Below are positions 14,715 through 28,630 of a DNA stretch of 64,000 nucleotides, in pieces. Under the pieces are notes generated by a model that worked only from the letters and a program-made list of their open reading frames with translations, made no database searches and had not been told where the DNA came from. The translations under genes were made by a program, and so were the position numbers. This DNA comes from Rhinopithecus roxellana (taxonomy: Eukaryota > Chordata > Mammalia > Primates > Cercopithecidae), in contig NC_044564.1 in assembly GCF_007565055.1 (NCBI RefSeq), forward strand, positions 74,978,563 through 75,042,562, in the 5' to 3' direction. The first letter of the stretch is position 1, and every line of letters starts with the position of its first letter.

Positions 14715-15115
14715 AATAGTGCATTATGTAAAACCACCCAAACTTCAGTGGCTTAAAGCAAGAATCATATTCTCGTGGACTGGGCTAAATTCTATTAGGC
14801 AATGCTACTAATCTAAAATTGTCTCATTTTCATATCTGGGTGTTGGCTGGGTAAGGCTAAATAAGGTGAGGTTTCGCTGAGGCAGTTTCGCTTTGCTCCA
14901 CAAGTCTCCCATCCTCAACCTGGGACTTTTTGACTCAGGCAATGTCATGAGAAGCGAGGCCTGTTGGTCTCATGGCAGTGGGAGAAGTACAGTAGAGCCC
15001 ATGGAAACACACAAGGTCTCTCAACTCTGGCTTAACAATGCCATACTTATGTTTCAATCTCATTCTATTGCTCAAATAAGGTCATATTGTCAAACCAAAA
15101 ATCACAAGGCATGGA
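14715..15115 (+). mobile_element. Old interspersed repeat containing an MLT1-like 'AGTGGCTTAAA' start
   Basis: CCCAAACTTCAGTGGCTTAAAGCAAGAATCATATTCTCGTGG and, 300 bp later, CATTCTATTGCTCAAATAAGGTCATATTGTC fit a known dispersed repeat family (MaLR or MER class). I recognise the pattern but not the exact family. Confidence 0.4.
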
Positions 15116-15434
15116 AAAAATGCAAATATACCTAAACATAGTGTGAAATTACTACAAAATTACATGGCAAAAAATTTGAATACAGGAACAGTTGGATAAT
15201 CAAAACTAATAACAACATACCTACAAAGAGAAAAAAAAGGCTAAGTAGAGAAAAAAGAGACTGTTCCATAAAATCATCACAATGAAAGTTAACACTAGAA
15301 CAAAACCACAAGTTTATGTATACCAACATAAATATAAAATAAAAATTTAAAAAGCAAAAGAAGGGAGGGCACCTAGTGAAACACAGTGAATATAATATAT
15401 TTAGTAATTTTAACTTAAAATAATATGAGCTGAT

Positions 15435-15596
15435 GCCAGGTAAGGTTGCGTGCACCTGTAGTCTCAGCTACTCAGAAGGCTTATGCGAGAGGATTGCTTG
15501 AGCCCAAGAGTTCAAGACCAGGCTTTAGGCAACATCGTGAGATCCCGTGCCAAAACAACAACAACAACAATAATAATATTAATAATAATAACAACA
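15435..15596 (+). mobile_element. Free left Alu monomer (FLAM) with CAA/TAA tail
   Basis: A single 7SL-derived monomer: GCCAGGTAAGGTTGCGTGCACCTGTAGTCTCAGCTACTC, GAGGATTGCTTGAGCCC, GTTCAAGACCAGGC, ending GTGAGATCCCGTGCC. It has the 'cctgtagtcccagctactcgggaggc' order of 7SL without the Alu-specific left-arm rearrangement and no right arm. The tail has become (CAA)n then (TAA)n at 15553-15596. Confidence 0.8.
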
Positions 15597-16754
15597 TGAA
15601 CTTAACCCAAATATATCAGTCACATTTGCAAATATAAATAGGCTTAGATGACCTATTAAAATATTTTCAAATTGGCTTATCAGTAAAATCTCCAAAAACT
15701 CTATGTTGCATATAAGCAACAAAACTAAGGAAAAAAGTACAAAAGCAAAATCAAAGAGAGAACAAAGGAATATGGCGAAAATTCAAGAAAATTATGCAGA
15801 GGTTGCAATGTTGCTGCCTGACAATGTTAACAATCAGGCAAGATGCTTTATGCAAGACAAAAGAACAACGCTCCATAACACTACACCTACAATTTACAAG
15901 AAAGATAGTGCAACCATGAATATCTATGTACAAATCAATACAGCAGCAAACTTCATAAAGAAAACACTGATGGTTACACAAAAAAGAAAAATTGTAGAAA
16001 CTTATAATAGGAGACTTTGACACAGAATCCCCGGTTCTGGACAGATCGATTCGACACAAAAATATAGCATATGCAGGACACAAACAGTTTAATCGATAAA
16101 GTATAATATATGAGTATATATCAAATTTTGCAATCTAGAACATATTCTAAAAATAAAAAGCATACAAAGAAATTGTAACCTTCTCTTGATGCCCACAAAC
16201 TAAGCAAAAACAACTCTAGTGAAACAAGCCTAGATTTGTTTTTTGCTATAGCAGATGAGTCTGCACCCTAGAACAAACTATGGGATGTCTCAAGAAGACG
16301 TAAGGAATGGATTGTCATGAGATTTGGCCCTATGCTAGATAATCTGAGGAACAGTTCAAAGAACAGGAGTTTTCTCAGGATTAAATACTATCATAAAGCA
16401 GGGGCAATTCAATGATTGGATCGTTTAATTTTTATTTAGGAGTCAGGAGAAACTAAATGGAGCTTAATTATAATTGATAAAAATAAGCAGTCACTCATGT
16501 GAGATAAGAGAGAGAGACGGTGGATCATTTTTATAACTTGCACTGTTCTGTTTTTGTTTGTTTGTTTTTCAGTGTTCCAACATGAGTGTGTCTTCATCCT
16601 GTTTCATCCTGTTTCATTACAGTTGCAGAGTTACTATAATTGATGTCGGTGTTCTATGAAGTTCTGTAAAATCCACCATTTAGGATATTCTATGAGACCT
16701 TGATTTCTTCAAATAGTCAACGTGGAGATTTTAAAGACACAATCCTAAATTATT
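15597..16754. other. Unassigned DNA
   Basis: No gene or nameable repeat. A small direct repeat of TTTCATCCTG occurs near 16600. Overlapping frames on both strands at 15703-16083 are chance-length and lack motifs. Confidence 0.4.
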
Positions 16755-17280
16755 TGGTACTCGTCTTCTCAAGTAGAATTTAATTCTCTACCCTTTTGAC
16801 TGTGGGCTGCGCTTAGCGACTCATTTCTAATGAATACAATACAATAGAAGTCATGGGGATGTCATTTTTGAGATTAAGTTATGAAAAGACCACAACTTTC
16901 ATTATGGTCTCAGGCTCTATCTCTGCCCCCCTCCCTCTTTCTCTGATCATTTGCCCTGGAGGAGCCAGCTGCCATGTTTTGGGAAGCCCTATGAAGAGCC
17001 CCATGTGGTTAACAACAGAGGACTCCTGTGAAGTCAGCATGCCTATTAACAACCACGTGAGTGAACTCAGAAGAGTAGCCTTCTGCCCCAGTGGTGTTAC
17101 CAGATATACTCCTGGTGGACATCTAGACTGAAACCTTGTGAGAGGCCCTGAGCCAGAATCACCCAACGAAACTGATCCCGACTTCCTGACCCACTGCAAC
17201 TATGATGTAATAATGTGTGTTGTATTAGGCCATTAAGTTTGAGGGTACTTTGTTACACAACGATAGAAAACTAATACAGT
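16755..17280. mobile_element. MLT1-like MaLR LTR
   Basis: The right end reads GGCCATTAAGTTTGAGGGTACTTTGTTACACAACGATAGAAAACTAATACAG, the characteristic end of an ERVL-MaLR MLT1-type element (gccactaagttttggggtggtttgttatgcagcaatagataactgatacag). The left part, with CTTTTGACTGTGGGCTGCGCTTAGCGACTC, also fits. The open frames in it (16853-17199) are LTR sequence, not genes. Confidence 0.6.
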
Positions 17281-17381
17281 TAACGTTTTAAAAAGTAAAA
17301 AGTTTAGGTTGACTGGGACTAAAGAAATATAATAATATAGCAAAAACTAACAGAGACTAGAGAAATGTAAAAAGCAATTAT

Positions 17382-17394
17382 AAAATGTAATTTG
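17382..17394 (+). repeat. Target-site duplication, left copy (AluY)
   Basis: AAAATGTAATTTG, repeated without mismatch at 17724-17736. Confidence 0.9.
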
Positions 17395-17794
<400 letters not shown>

Positions 17795-18119
17795 TCAATT
17801 GTGATTAGTGTTTTTATCGTTATATATTAGAATGTGCATGTTTTTTAATGCAAGCTGAAGCATTCAGGAACTAAGTACCATGAAGTCCCTGCAACTAGCT
17901 TTCAGATGGTTCTGACATAAAAATTGTATACATATACACAGAGTAAATATGGCAATATTTTTAAAATTGCTTAAGCTATGTTAGTGAGTAAATGAGGGTC
18001 CATTATTTTACACCTGAGAAATTCAAACATTTCTCTAGGTTTAAATTTTTTCATAACAAACAGGTGGAGGAAAATTACATAAAGGTATCCTGGAAAAAAA
18101 ATTGACAAAATGAAAAAGA

Positions 18120-18620
18120 GCCTTACAGCTTGTCAAATCCTTTCACCTAGTAATTCCTTTCCTTGAAATGTAACCTAAGAAAATAATGAGATGTGGCATA
18201 GGTTTGTATATCAGAAAATTTTATTCAGTGCTGTTATCATCGCAAAAAATTGGAAACAATGTAAATTCCCAAATTAGAGAGTAAAGAAATCATGATATAG
18301 TCATGATGGTATATTTCACTGTGATTAAAAATAATGTTTTAAACATGTCTAATAACACACACAGGGAACTGTTGGACATTAATATTGAATGGAAAATGAA
18401 AGATAAACATGCAGGAAGATTTTAACATTATACAATATTAGATACATTATATATGAATGTTTAATTGTTTATCTGTTTCTGAAAGGAAATACACCACAAA
18501 ATGTTAATATCTATGGTTAATAGAATCATATTCGGTATACATGGATCTTTGTGCTTTTCAATGTTTTTTTCTAAAAGGAGTACAGATTACTCTGATAATC
18601 AGAAAATATTGGTAATTAAA
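18120..18620 (+). mobile_element. L1M ORF2 3' remnant
   Basis: TAATTCCTTTCCTTGAAATGTAACC, then AAAATTGGAAACAATGTAAATTCCC and GTGATTAAAAATAATGTTTT parallel the end of L1 ORF2 (the 'ccactcctaggaatttatcc ... attggaaacaatctaaatgtcc ... ccattaaaaatgatgtt' series) of old L1M families. No open frame remains. Confidence 0.5.
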
Positions 18621-21379
18621 CTTTAACCATTTTTATATAATTATATTAAAATTTTAACATAACATGTTGTAAAGACTTTTATTCTTTATAATGAAAACAT
18701 TTTGAGGAAGACTTATGCTATAGCAACCAGGTATGTTGTGAACAGCTAAAATATAAATCAACCCTTTTATTATTGTTTTCTTTTTTGTATAGCACCTAGC
18801 ATATCACAATTCAATATTTACTGGCATTGACAATTCAATTTCATTTTGAATGGAGTGACTTTTCTTTTTTGTATTGCCATCGTACAGCTAAATTTGTAAG
18901 TGGTACTTTCACCCTTTGTAACCGGCTTTAGCTCCTCCTTGATTCATTCAGGAGAAACTTGCTACCTTTGCATGGTTCCTCAGTCTAAGACCTTGCAGCT
19001 AAAATCCCCTAAATACTTCAGTCTCTTGCTTGCCATATAACTTTTGAACATATTTTAGGCAAAAAGTTATGTTTCTTGCTCATTTCTTTTATGCCCTTGC
19101 TATGATGGATCAAATGTATTTAACATGAACTTTGAGTGACTTCAGTAAACCCGTTTACTCAATCTCTTATCAGTTCTCTGTGTTTAAACAAAATGCTTTG
19201 GGATGATAGACTCAGCCTAACTTATTAAATCACCAAAAACACTGGTCTAGTTCAAGTACACCTTGCTTCATTACAGATATTCAAGTCAGTCTTTTGTCCT
19301 CTATGGCAAAAAATGTATTTATGAGCTGTAGTGAATTGGTACAAAGGTTGGATCCAGATGGATGGAAGCCAGCTCCTCCTTGTAAGTTCTCAATTCTTCA
19401 GAATATATTTGAGAAAATCCATTTAATGTGTTGAACATATATATGTTGATATTTTAGCAGCAAAAGGTTGTTGACCTGTTTTTCCTTCTATCACTGTTAT
19501 AGATTTCTCACTTTCCTGTGTATCCATCTCTGTGTTGCATGTTGCAGGTACAGAGATGACTAAGACATAGTTCTGGCTTTCAATGAGTCACATACTAATG
19601 AGGAATATGGACACATAGACCTATATTGGTGATTTCATAAGTACTGTGAAAAAGAGATATATGCACAGGGTATATGAGAAAAGAGAGGGGCAAATAAAAT
19701 TTAAACCTAGGGGTTCACATATATTTTAGAACTATAAAGATAGCCTTTTGTAAATAGTATTTTATGCTCCTCTTCAATAATAGGACCAGATTTATTCATT
19801 TAGACACTGCTATGCATTGAATTTCATTTTAAATATAGTAACATTATTTTCAAAACCATCACTACTAACAAACTAGGTTCAAAAATGTGGAAAGTGAAGT
19901 CTGCATTAGTAAAAGATTGGAAAAGATTTAATTTCCATTAACATAATTAAGATTGAACTCTTCTGCTTCTTGCTGCCTACTGTCTTTTTTATTCATGGCC
20001 GATTTTGTATATGCATTTCAAACCAAACAATTTTCTCTTTTTTGGGGCTTTTGATTCTTTCATTACTTCAGTCTGCAGCTGGCACTTACTTAATCTTTTA
20101 TTGAGAATTTGCAATGATTTGGAGAATGGCATAGGCAGTATTTCCACCAGACTCGGGCAACACATTATGTACTAACTTTTTCCCATGAAAAAGTAAATCA
20201 TTTGGCTCTGAGAATTATATTGCATTTAAAACCCTAAGGACAATTTTGCATGTTATAAAATCACTTTGAATTTCTAAATTATTCTGATTTAAATAGTGAT
20301 ATTTATAGAATAACCCTGAGTATGTCATATGTTGACATATGTTTGAAACTGCTATTGAATTTTCCTAGTTTTGGAAGCACAGATGCCTCTGCAGATAGAG
20401 ATGATTATCAGCAATTCTTTGAAGATGGCAGTGATTTTTTTATATGAACCTTTTATTTGTTATTAAATTACTAATCCAACCAATGTGGGATTGGCAGTGT
20501 TTGCCACATTTTTCACACGTCTCTCTTTTTGGAACTTAGATGTAGATGCTCTATTTGCTATTTCAAGCTGTTCCATTTTCATGATTTCACTATAGTAATG
20601 TAGTTCCTATACATTCCAAGTGTCTTACCCTTGCTATTTTATGTTTCCTTCTATAGTGATCCAAACTCCAGCATCTCATGATAATTAATATAGTTTTGCA
20701 ACTTCAACTATAATGTCTTTATCCCATTTGGAGCATAATTATCACTTCTGACCCACTGCTTATGAGAATCTAGAATATGCAACACAATAACAAGGTACTT
20801 AGAAAATTTTTCCTTAATTGTGACTTTATGACAAAGAGAAATATTTGACACATTTATTGTGTCTTTAAATAATAACGTATATGAAATCGCTTGGCACATA
20901 ATGGTTACTAAGATATATTCGTCTCTTCCATCCTTAATTATAAAAGAAATTAAGAGTCAGGGGCCTTCAAAGTGGAGTATGAATGCCTTTAGGGAAAGTG
21001 AAAAGAGTTACCACTGGGTTAGGAAAAAAAAAATCACAATTTCACATGCTACTTTTTATTATTACATTATATTAAGTTGTCTGCTTTATATGTCTTATAT
21101 TACAATTATATGGATAGATATAGATTTATAATACTTTGATTTTCTTCAATGGCACATGCTCAAAAAGTTTGGAATTCATTGGATTAAAAGAGGTTGCTCA
21201 AATTTCAGTCCTCACATACTATTTTGGAAATTTTTCTATATTTGACTATTGCCAAAGATAATTTTAATGTACTGCTAAAAAGGACACAGTAAAGGCTTGG
21301 AAATTCAGAAAGTGAAAGCCCATATTAGGCAGAAGATATACAGAAATATGATAAATATATGATTGATGATAGGTTAGAT
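18621..21379. other. Unassigned DNA
   Basis: About 2.7 kb without a recognisable gene. Around 19540-19690 the phrase GGTACAGAGATGACTAAGACATAGTTCTGGC resembles an ancient mammalian repeat ('gatgaataagacacagtccctgcc') but is too short to assign. Frames at 20708-21131 have no domain. Confidence 0.4.
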
Positions 21380-21427
21380 GACAGATAGATAGATAGACAG
21401 ATAGACAGACAGATAGACAGACAGACG
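21380..21427 (+). repeat. Interrupted (GATA)n/(GACA)n microsatellite
   Basis: GATA and GACA units alternate: three GATA, one GACA, one GATA, two GACA, one GATA, three GACA. The open frame on the other strand (21264-21488) is a by-product of the repeat. Confidence 0.9.
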
Positions 21428-21824
21428 GAGCTAGATAACCATCATTCTCAGAAGACTTTAGGCTGAACTTAACAAATGCTTGAAACATTCGTGGTCATCT
21501 CCAGTCCCACACCAGTAATTCGTGTGTTCTGTGTAACTGGATGACAATGCCCCCATCTTACTTTTTACTTTGTCCTAAAAAATAATATGGCTGCATACAA
21601 CATTATAGTATGCTAACAATGTTTGTGTAATACATATAAATACATATTATTAAAAATACAATAAATAAATTTCAACGATACCACTTAAAATATCATTCTC
21701 ACTCATGTCAGTCCAGATATCCCATTCCACTCTCTGGGTAATTAGCACAAAATGACCATTTGGCTTGATGATCAGAAAGGCAGGTGTGTACAATGAACAT
21801 GAGATGCTTCAGACAGATCTTTCA

Positions 21825-22020
21825 CTTAACTCTGTCATATGGTAGCTCTAAGCCTGAGCAAACTCATATTCTCTGAACCTCAGATTTTTCTGCAGTGTGA
21901 GGATGACAGTATCCTGAGGGAGAGTCGTGAGAATTTGACACTATATTGGGGACTACCTCAGTGTTCAGCACATAGTAAGCACTCAATACATTAGAGCTAC
22001 TAGCTATTGTAACTATTAGT
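21825..22020 (+). mobile_element. MIR SINE
   Basis: Landmarks in order: CACTTAACTCTGTCATATGGTAGCTC, GAGCAAACTCATATTCTCTGAACCTCAG, TGTGAGGATGACAG, GTGAGAATTTGACA, and the tail TTCAGCACATAGTAAGCACTCAATACATTAG. Confidence 0.75.
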
Positions 22021-25010
22021 GTCCTTGTGTTTGCAGTTCCATATGGTCAGAGGAACTTTCAGTTAATATTGATGCCATGAGTCCAGCCTTTGTTAGCCTT
22101 CATATGCTGTCCTATCTCTGCTCTGTGTTGAAAGCTCGGATTTATGGCTGTGACAAACCAGGAAATTAATTTCAGATCCAATTTTGCAATCTCCAGTATT
22201 CCTTTCTTCAGGTATCTAAATGTTGATTTTCTACATCGATGTTCATACACTACATATGAGGAAATGATCTGGTATCTATCTCCAAAATTGTTGCTAGATC
22301 TGAGTGCTCACAGCTAATATTAAGAGTCCTCACAGACCCATTTCTCCAAGTTTCTGAATTCCTTGAACTTTGTCTAAGGTGGATGCACACATAAGCCTTT
22401 CTTATTCTCCTTTCAAAATGAAATTTCCTTTCAGCCTTCTTCTCAGCCCAAAGCAGGAAACAACTTTCCTGCTCCCCAGCAGCTCTCTCTCTGTTTTCAC
22501 AATATTAGGAGGCACTGTCTGCTATTTGGAATCATTTTGGCTTATTATAAGGGCTCACACTGTACTTCATTAGCAGGGCTGCTGTGAAATAATGAAACAT
22601 TTTGGTGAAAATTACAAGATATTTAGACTCATTTCTTGCTGAAAATATGCAAAGCCCTTCGGGGAAAATACAGACAGATGGTGTTTGAGACATTTATTGT
22701 TTTTCCTATGTATTTGTAAACAAATACTATAAAGTAAGCATTTCAGAATGATCTTTAGAAAATCTAGTTGCAAATTAATATATCAATTGATATCAAATTA
22801 AAGAAATTGTGATACCCATTTCCATCTTACCAGTGCATTTTTTCCTGTCTGTACTCTGTTTTGAAAAGGTTTCAGAATTGATCCAAAATTAATTGTTGTA
22901 AAGCTCCAGAAAAAGCAAAAGCAGCAGCCTCTGTTTTTTTTTTTCTTCTCCAGGTATATTTTTTGTAACTCATGTAAGGGCAATAATTAACCCTACCAAA
23001 TATGATTATGTTTCATAATCATATTAACATATATAACATATATAACAATATTATTTGTATCTACCTAGAAAACCTTAGGTAGCACAAATTCACAGTCATC
23101 TAGAAATGAAATGAATTATTCACTTATCATTTCAGAGTCTACAAAATGTAATTTATATTATTTGTGGGTTATCTCTAGGGAAGAGCTGTGATGTTTGGAA
23201 GCTTACACGTGCTACTCTGAAGACCACTGGAGCAAGTGGTAGCACATGAGTAACTGTTTTTAAAGGAAAGTGTCCTTAGTTTCTAGCTGTTTTAGTGCTA
23301 AGGCAAAAAATTATTTATTATTGGTAATAAGCAAAGTTCAATGGTTCTCATGCAAATCAAGGAGGTAGGTATTTTTGAAAGTATAAATCTTCCATATCTC
23401 TCCATTAATTGATTTAATTTTTTTTTATTTTGCTTAATGTTCCTTCCCCTTGTTCCCATAATAATTTTACTTTGGTTTCTATTTTTCATTTTCCAATGTT
23501 GCCTAGAGAAAAGCAGAGAAAAAGTCCAAATCATGTATTTGATCACCAGAAAAATGTTTCTAAGAAGGATATAGTAGAAATAAAACACCTTTTAGAGCAC
23601 ACCTTTGTAGATATGTTATCGATAAGCAATGCTGTTTTTGTGTAAGACATTTACTGTATTTTGACATTCAGATTATTTTTCTCTGTTTGAAGATGTGCAT
23701 AAATACAGAGAAAAACCTTCTGTTTTTGTGAAAAAGGTTAAGCCAGTGAATCATATTGTTTTTCTGACTTTTACAAATAGACATAGTCATTTCTCCCAAT
23801 AGTCTCATAAGAACTGGAGTTAGAAATTGAATTGCCTGTTCTTTTTCTTTCTCCCTCTCCTTTACTGCATTTCCCTTATTCTCTCATTGTTACAGAGAGA
23901 TTAATATATAGACATATTTTAGAAATTTCTAAGGATTTATGACGGGGTATATTGAATATGAAGATATCCTGTCCTGGACAATAGCTAGGTATCATCCCTC
24001 TTAAAACGATGGCACATGGAGGATGAGCTATGACAAGCCCAGCTCCACATTCTTCACAGACTCTCCATACAGATAGTTTATGAAAAATCATTCATATCAG
24101 GTACTTGGCATTCCAATGTGAGAAAGAAATAGTTATTTCTATTTGAACAACTCTCTATCTAGTGGGTAGATAATTACTAGGTCTTTGTTCATAGTTTTAA
24201 TTACAAAAATAAAGTTAAATAAAATCAGTTTAAGAAACATAATAACAGGACTTCATCTAGGATGACCATAATCCTTTCATTTGTTTGTATTCTGTTTTTG
24301 AATTTGAGTGAATTAATTTATTCAAAAGCAAGCTTTGGATGAAAGTTTCTTAACTTGCAGAAGAGCTCCTAACCGCCTTAATCCCCAGTCCACACTTTTC
24401 CATTTTGTCCATAAGTAACCAATACAATGTTTTTAAAACATCCTCCACAAATCATGATTCATCATGTCACTGGATTGAGGAGGATGAATAATCTTTCTCT
24501 AGGTCCAGAAGATCTAGACTATAGTTCACTTTCCTCTGTTCTTCACAAAGAACATAAAAGCCCTTGGAGATATCACCACACCATCATTCTTCTTTGCCTC
24601 TCATATACAGAAAAGAATTATAAGCAGATTAAACATCTTTTGCAGAAAACAGTTCCTCTGTTACTTCTCTCCCTTTTTGCTCCTTTCCCTGAAGCAAACA
24701 CAGCTGTTTAAAGTTCAGCCCTGTTAAGCAGAATGACAGAAGGGATTTCCAGACAGGATCCAAAACGGGCTGAAAATTAAAAATTAGTATCTTCAGAGGA
24801 TATATTTGTTAAGAAAGCCTAGAAGTGATGCATGATATGATTACCTATAATACCTGCATACCAAAAAGTGACATCTTTGCACTCAGTGGATGTGTCTCTA
24901 AAAACATGGCATCCTAATCGTGTGCACTTAATGGAGTATGCCAGCTCAGATTATGAGACTTAGAAGCCTAGAAGCACCCAGGTAAATCCTACTTTTTACA
25001 AAGGAAAAGA
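22021..25010. other. Unassigned DNA
   Basis: About 3 kb with no supported gene, RNA or nameable repeat. AT-rich palindromic bits occur at 23020-23050 (TAACATATATAACATATATAAC). The frame at 24427-24711 has no recognisable domain. Confidence 0.4.
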
Positions 25011-25014
25011 AGTC

Positions 25015-25660
25015 CATATTTCAAAGGGGTACCTGCACTCGTATGTTTATTGCAGCACTATTCACAACAGCAACTATATGGCATCAACCTAAGTGTCCAT
25101 CAGTGGATGAATGAATAAAGAAAAAATGTGGTATATTTCCACCATGGAATCGTATTTGATCACAAAAAGAAATGATATCATGTAATTTGCAGCAATACGG
25201 ATGGAACCAGAGGTCACTATGTTAAGTGAAATAAGTCAGGTACAGAAAGACAAATATTTCATATTCTCAGTCTTACATGGGAGCTAAAAAAGTTAATCTC
25301 ATGTAAGTAGAAAGTAAAATAATTAATATCCTAGGCCAGGAAGGATGTATGTCAGGGCGAGGGAAAGAAAAGAGGTTGGTTACTGGGTACAAATATATAG
25401 TTAGATTCAGAAATAAGATATAATGTTTAATAGCAGAGAAAGATGACTATTGTTAATAACAATGTATTGTGTATTTCAAAATAGCTAAAAGAAAGAACTG
25501 GAAATGTTCTCAACATACATAAATGATAAATGCTTGAGGTAATGAATACCCCAAATACCTTGACTTACATTACACATTATATGCACGCATCAAAATATCA
25601 CAGGTACCCTATAAATATGTACAAATAGCACGTGTCAAGTGAAAAAATAAAATTTTACTG
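25015..25660 (+). mobile_element. Older primate/mammalian L1 3' end (L1MA/L1PB grade)
   Basis: Starts in the ORF2 codons around GTATGTTTATTGCAGCACTATTCACAACAGCAA and runs through CCACCATGGAATCG into a 3' UTR containing TTGTTAATAACAATGTATTGTGTATTTCAAAATAGCTA and ending ATCACAGGTACCCTATAAATATGTACAAATAGC...AAAAATAAAATTTT. This 3' UTR type belongs to L1MA/L1PB families, older than the L1PA copies in this window. Confidence 0.85.
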
Positions 25661-26214
25661 TACAAATATATTTGTGAGCAAATAAATAATCTCTGAAGAG
25701 GAATCACACCTCCAGCTTCAAAGAATTGAGCTGAACTAAACTGTGCTGAAAGAAAAAGAACTGAGCAACTGTGGCAGGAGACAGCTCTTCCTATTGTATA
25801 AAATGATTCACAGTGGACTGAGGGCCAACAAGGGTGCATAGGATCACATCCAGGCATCTTGATGTCTTTAGGAGATCCAAATTTAGGCTTCAGATTCTAG
25901 GATTTTACTGAAATAGAATACAACTTCTCATTCCCAAAATATAATGAACGGGTGTGGGTGGGGGAAGAGGGGGTGGAGGATTTTAGAACCATGAATATAG
26001 GAGGGAAGAGGCTTAAAAATAATCTTGAATATCTTCCTTATTTTATAGATAGTGAAAAATAGACCTCCAATCAATAGGTGATGTGAACTGGGCTACATCA
26101 TTAGGGCTAATTAAAATCTAGTTCATTCATTTGAGGTTTTAAAGAATGCATTTATGTATTTGTTTATTCTTTTTTCGTGTATCTTTATGCTTCAACAACA
26201 AATTTGAGCTCTAT
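25661..26214. other. Unassigned DNA
   Basis: No gene seen. A G-rich run (GGGTGTGGGTGGGGGAAGAG) lies at about 25950-25978. Confidence 0.4.
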
Positions 26215-26445
26215 GAATAGATTGCCTGGGTTTGAAACACTGACTCTGGCACTTAACTCAGTGATTTTATGGAATTTACTTAACCTTTAGTTCCTCTTTC
26301 TTCATCTGTAATATAGGCACATTACAATATCTACATTTGGGGGATGTTGTGTAGGTGAAATAAGTTAATTCATACAAAGAGTTTAGGACAATGCCTGGCA
26401 TATAATATGTGTTCACTGTGTGTTAGCCATTGTTATTGGCCCTTA
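26215..26445 (+). mobile_element. MIR SINE, nearly full length
   Basis: Landmarks run in order from TGCCTGGGTTTGAAACACTGACTC and GATTTTATGGAATTTACTTAACCTTTAG through TCTTTCTTCATCTGTAATATAGG and GTGAAATAAGTTAATTCATAC to AATGCCTGGCATATAATATGTGTTCACTG. One of the best-preserved MIRs here. Confidence 0.85.
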
Positions 26446-28434
26446 GTGTCACCTTTTGTAGATTAAAATTTCAAATTAGCATCTCAAGCTTTCAATTCTC
26501 TTTCAAGATTTATCTGAAAATTTCTTCATTTATGTTGGGAAGGTCTTCCTAGTTCAAAAGCTAGTACCTCAAATTATCACGTCCCAAATTTCAGAATAAT
26601 GAATACCCTCATTATTCTGCACCATGTCATTCCCCTTTTGTGTTTGCTGTCCAATCACACCATTCTTTTGTGTTATACTATTCCCTAGGTGTCGAGAAAA
26701 AGTCTATGTCAGTACAGGCTTAAAAAAATAACTCTCCTAAATGGGACTTTTTCCCCCCAGGATTGTCTTAATTTCATTTTTAAGAAAGTTAAAAAGCTAA
26801 TACATAAAAATAATTATTAGTATATTTTACATTTAAATAATATTTTAAAACTCGATCTATAAGAAGGACAGGACAGATGAAATATTGAATCTTAGGGCTA
26901 GAAAGGAAAAGCCAGACATTACTTTCATTTTGCTTTTTTGCCTTCTCCTTTGCCCTGTATTTCTGGTTTATGCCACTCAGTTATGCATGTTATAGTAAAT
27001 GTCTTTGTTTCTGTAAATACTCATAAATCTATATATGTATGTGTATTCATCTATAAAAGGAAGAATAATTTTATTTACCAAAAAACCTCCCCAAGAATTT
27101 TTAGCAATAGCAATATTCAGAATGAAAAAAAAAAAAATAGTACAGGTGCTGTGAAGTGGCTGGGCACCCAACCATCACCATCCAATCTGCATTACTTGTG
27201 AGGAGTTGCAGATATTCTGGAAACCACTTCATCCAGGAGGCACATAAGAAATTGGAGGAAGCCAAAAGAAGTGAGAAGACAGATTTTTTTTTAATGGTCA
27301 CACGATGAAATATAAAAACCTGTTATACATTTGACGAACTCAATTTTATGCCCTGCAAAACACCTGGACTGGCCACTTTAAGAGTACCTATAACAATATT
27401 AGCAGGCTTTAGGATTTAAGTGGCATTTCTGATTTCTTCCAAAGAAACTCTATGAAAAAAACTGAATTATATGTATCATACACATAGAGAATGTGTAAGA
27501 AAGTAACCCTTTAAAGATATCTCATTGTCTACACTTATGGGTTGAGATGAAACCATCCTAACTAGTAACACTAACTAGCCTGTAAATAATGTTTACAAAA
27601 ATCCATAGTCTAGACATAAGTATCTGAGCACATATATGAAAATATAAACTATCTGACCTACATGTCTCATAGTTCTGAATCTAATATACTCTAACCAGAC
27701 CTAACCTTCAAAATCAGTGCCAGTGACTATAAGGAGAGATATGCTTACCGGATGCTACAGGTAAGTTTCAAAATTATACTGCTATTGAAGGTCAAATGGA
27801 TGAAGCAGGGTCAGCAAAATGACTAACATTAACCTGATTCCCATTTCCCTTTTTCTTTCCAACTTTTGCAATCTCAGAGAACCTGCTAATGGATCAGTTT
27901 CCTATTCTGCTGAGACTGTCCATTATAAATAATATTTCTATGCTTATTATCAATAATGCCACTGCCACAAAGCAAATTCAGGCCAGTTACAATGCATGGT
28001 ACAAAGCTATCTAAAATGTAAGTGTGGGTGTTTCAGCTTGGGTCTTATCTCATTTGAAATTGAAATATGTTTGCAATGCTTGAATGTGGGAAGATTAATT
28101 ATCACCTCTGTTTCAAAATAAGCAGCAGTAGAAACCCATCACATGAAAATGTGGAAGTGACATTGTCGACAGCTAACAAGAGAGGTTTTCAGCTGGAAAA
28201 GGGTGCAAACAGCAACAAATGCATTCCTATTTCTAATCTGCAGCCAAGCAAAATTGTATTTGATACTGGCTGAATTTGCCTCAGAAAATCAAAGCCCCAT
28301 TTTGGCTAGGATGCTAAATGCAGCAAGATGAACCACAGAATTCTGCCTCGCAGTTACATCTATGCATTCACGTTTCCAAGGTCAGGCTAGCTCTGGCTTT
28401 TTTTTTTCTCAGTAAGAGAGAAAAGCATAAACAG
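26446..28434. other. Mostly unassigned DNA, possible L2 at 26485-26720
   Basis: TTGGGAAGGTCTTCC and, further on, GCACCATGTCATTCCCC recall the L2 3' region ('gggaagccttccctgacc'), but the match is weak. The rest, including a 13-A run at 27125-27137, shows no gene. Frames at 26938-27301 are chance. Confidence 0.35.
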
Positions 28435-28630
28435 TCCCACCATGGACTAGTAATGTGGCCTTAGGCAAAGAAATTAATCTCTCTAAACTTCAGGTTCCCC
28501 ATCTACGAAACGGACAAAACAAGTACATGCTTAGCGCATGGAGTGGATGCCAGTCTGTTATGTATTAGTATAAATAACACAGCATCTAGCATGCAGTAAG
28601 AGCTCAGTGGTGGTTAGCTATTGCTGTTGC
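28435..28630 (+). mobile_element. MIR SINE
   Basis: TAGTAATGTGGCCTTAGGCAAAGAAATTAATCTCTCTAAACTTCAGGTTCCCCATCTACGAAACGG gives the core, and GCATCTAGCATGCAGTAAGAGCTCAGTGGTGG gives the tail. Confidence 0.8.
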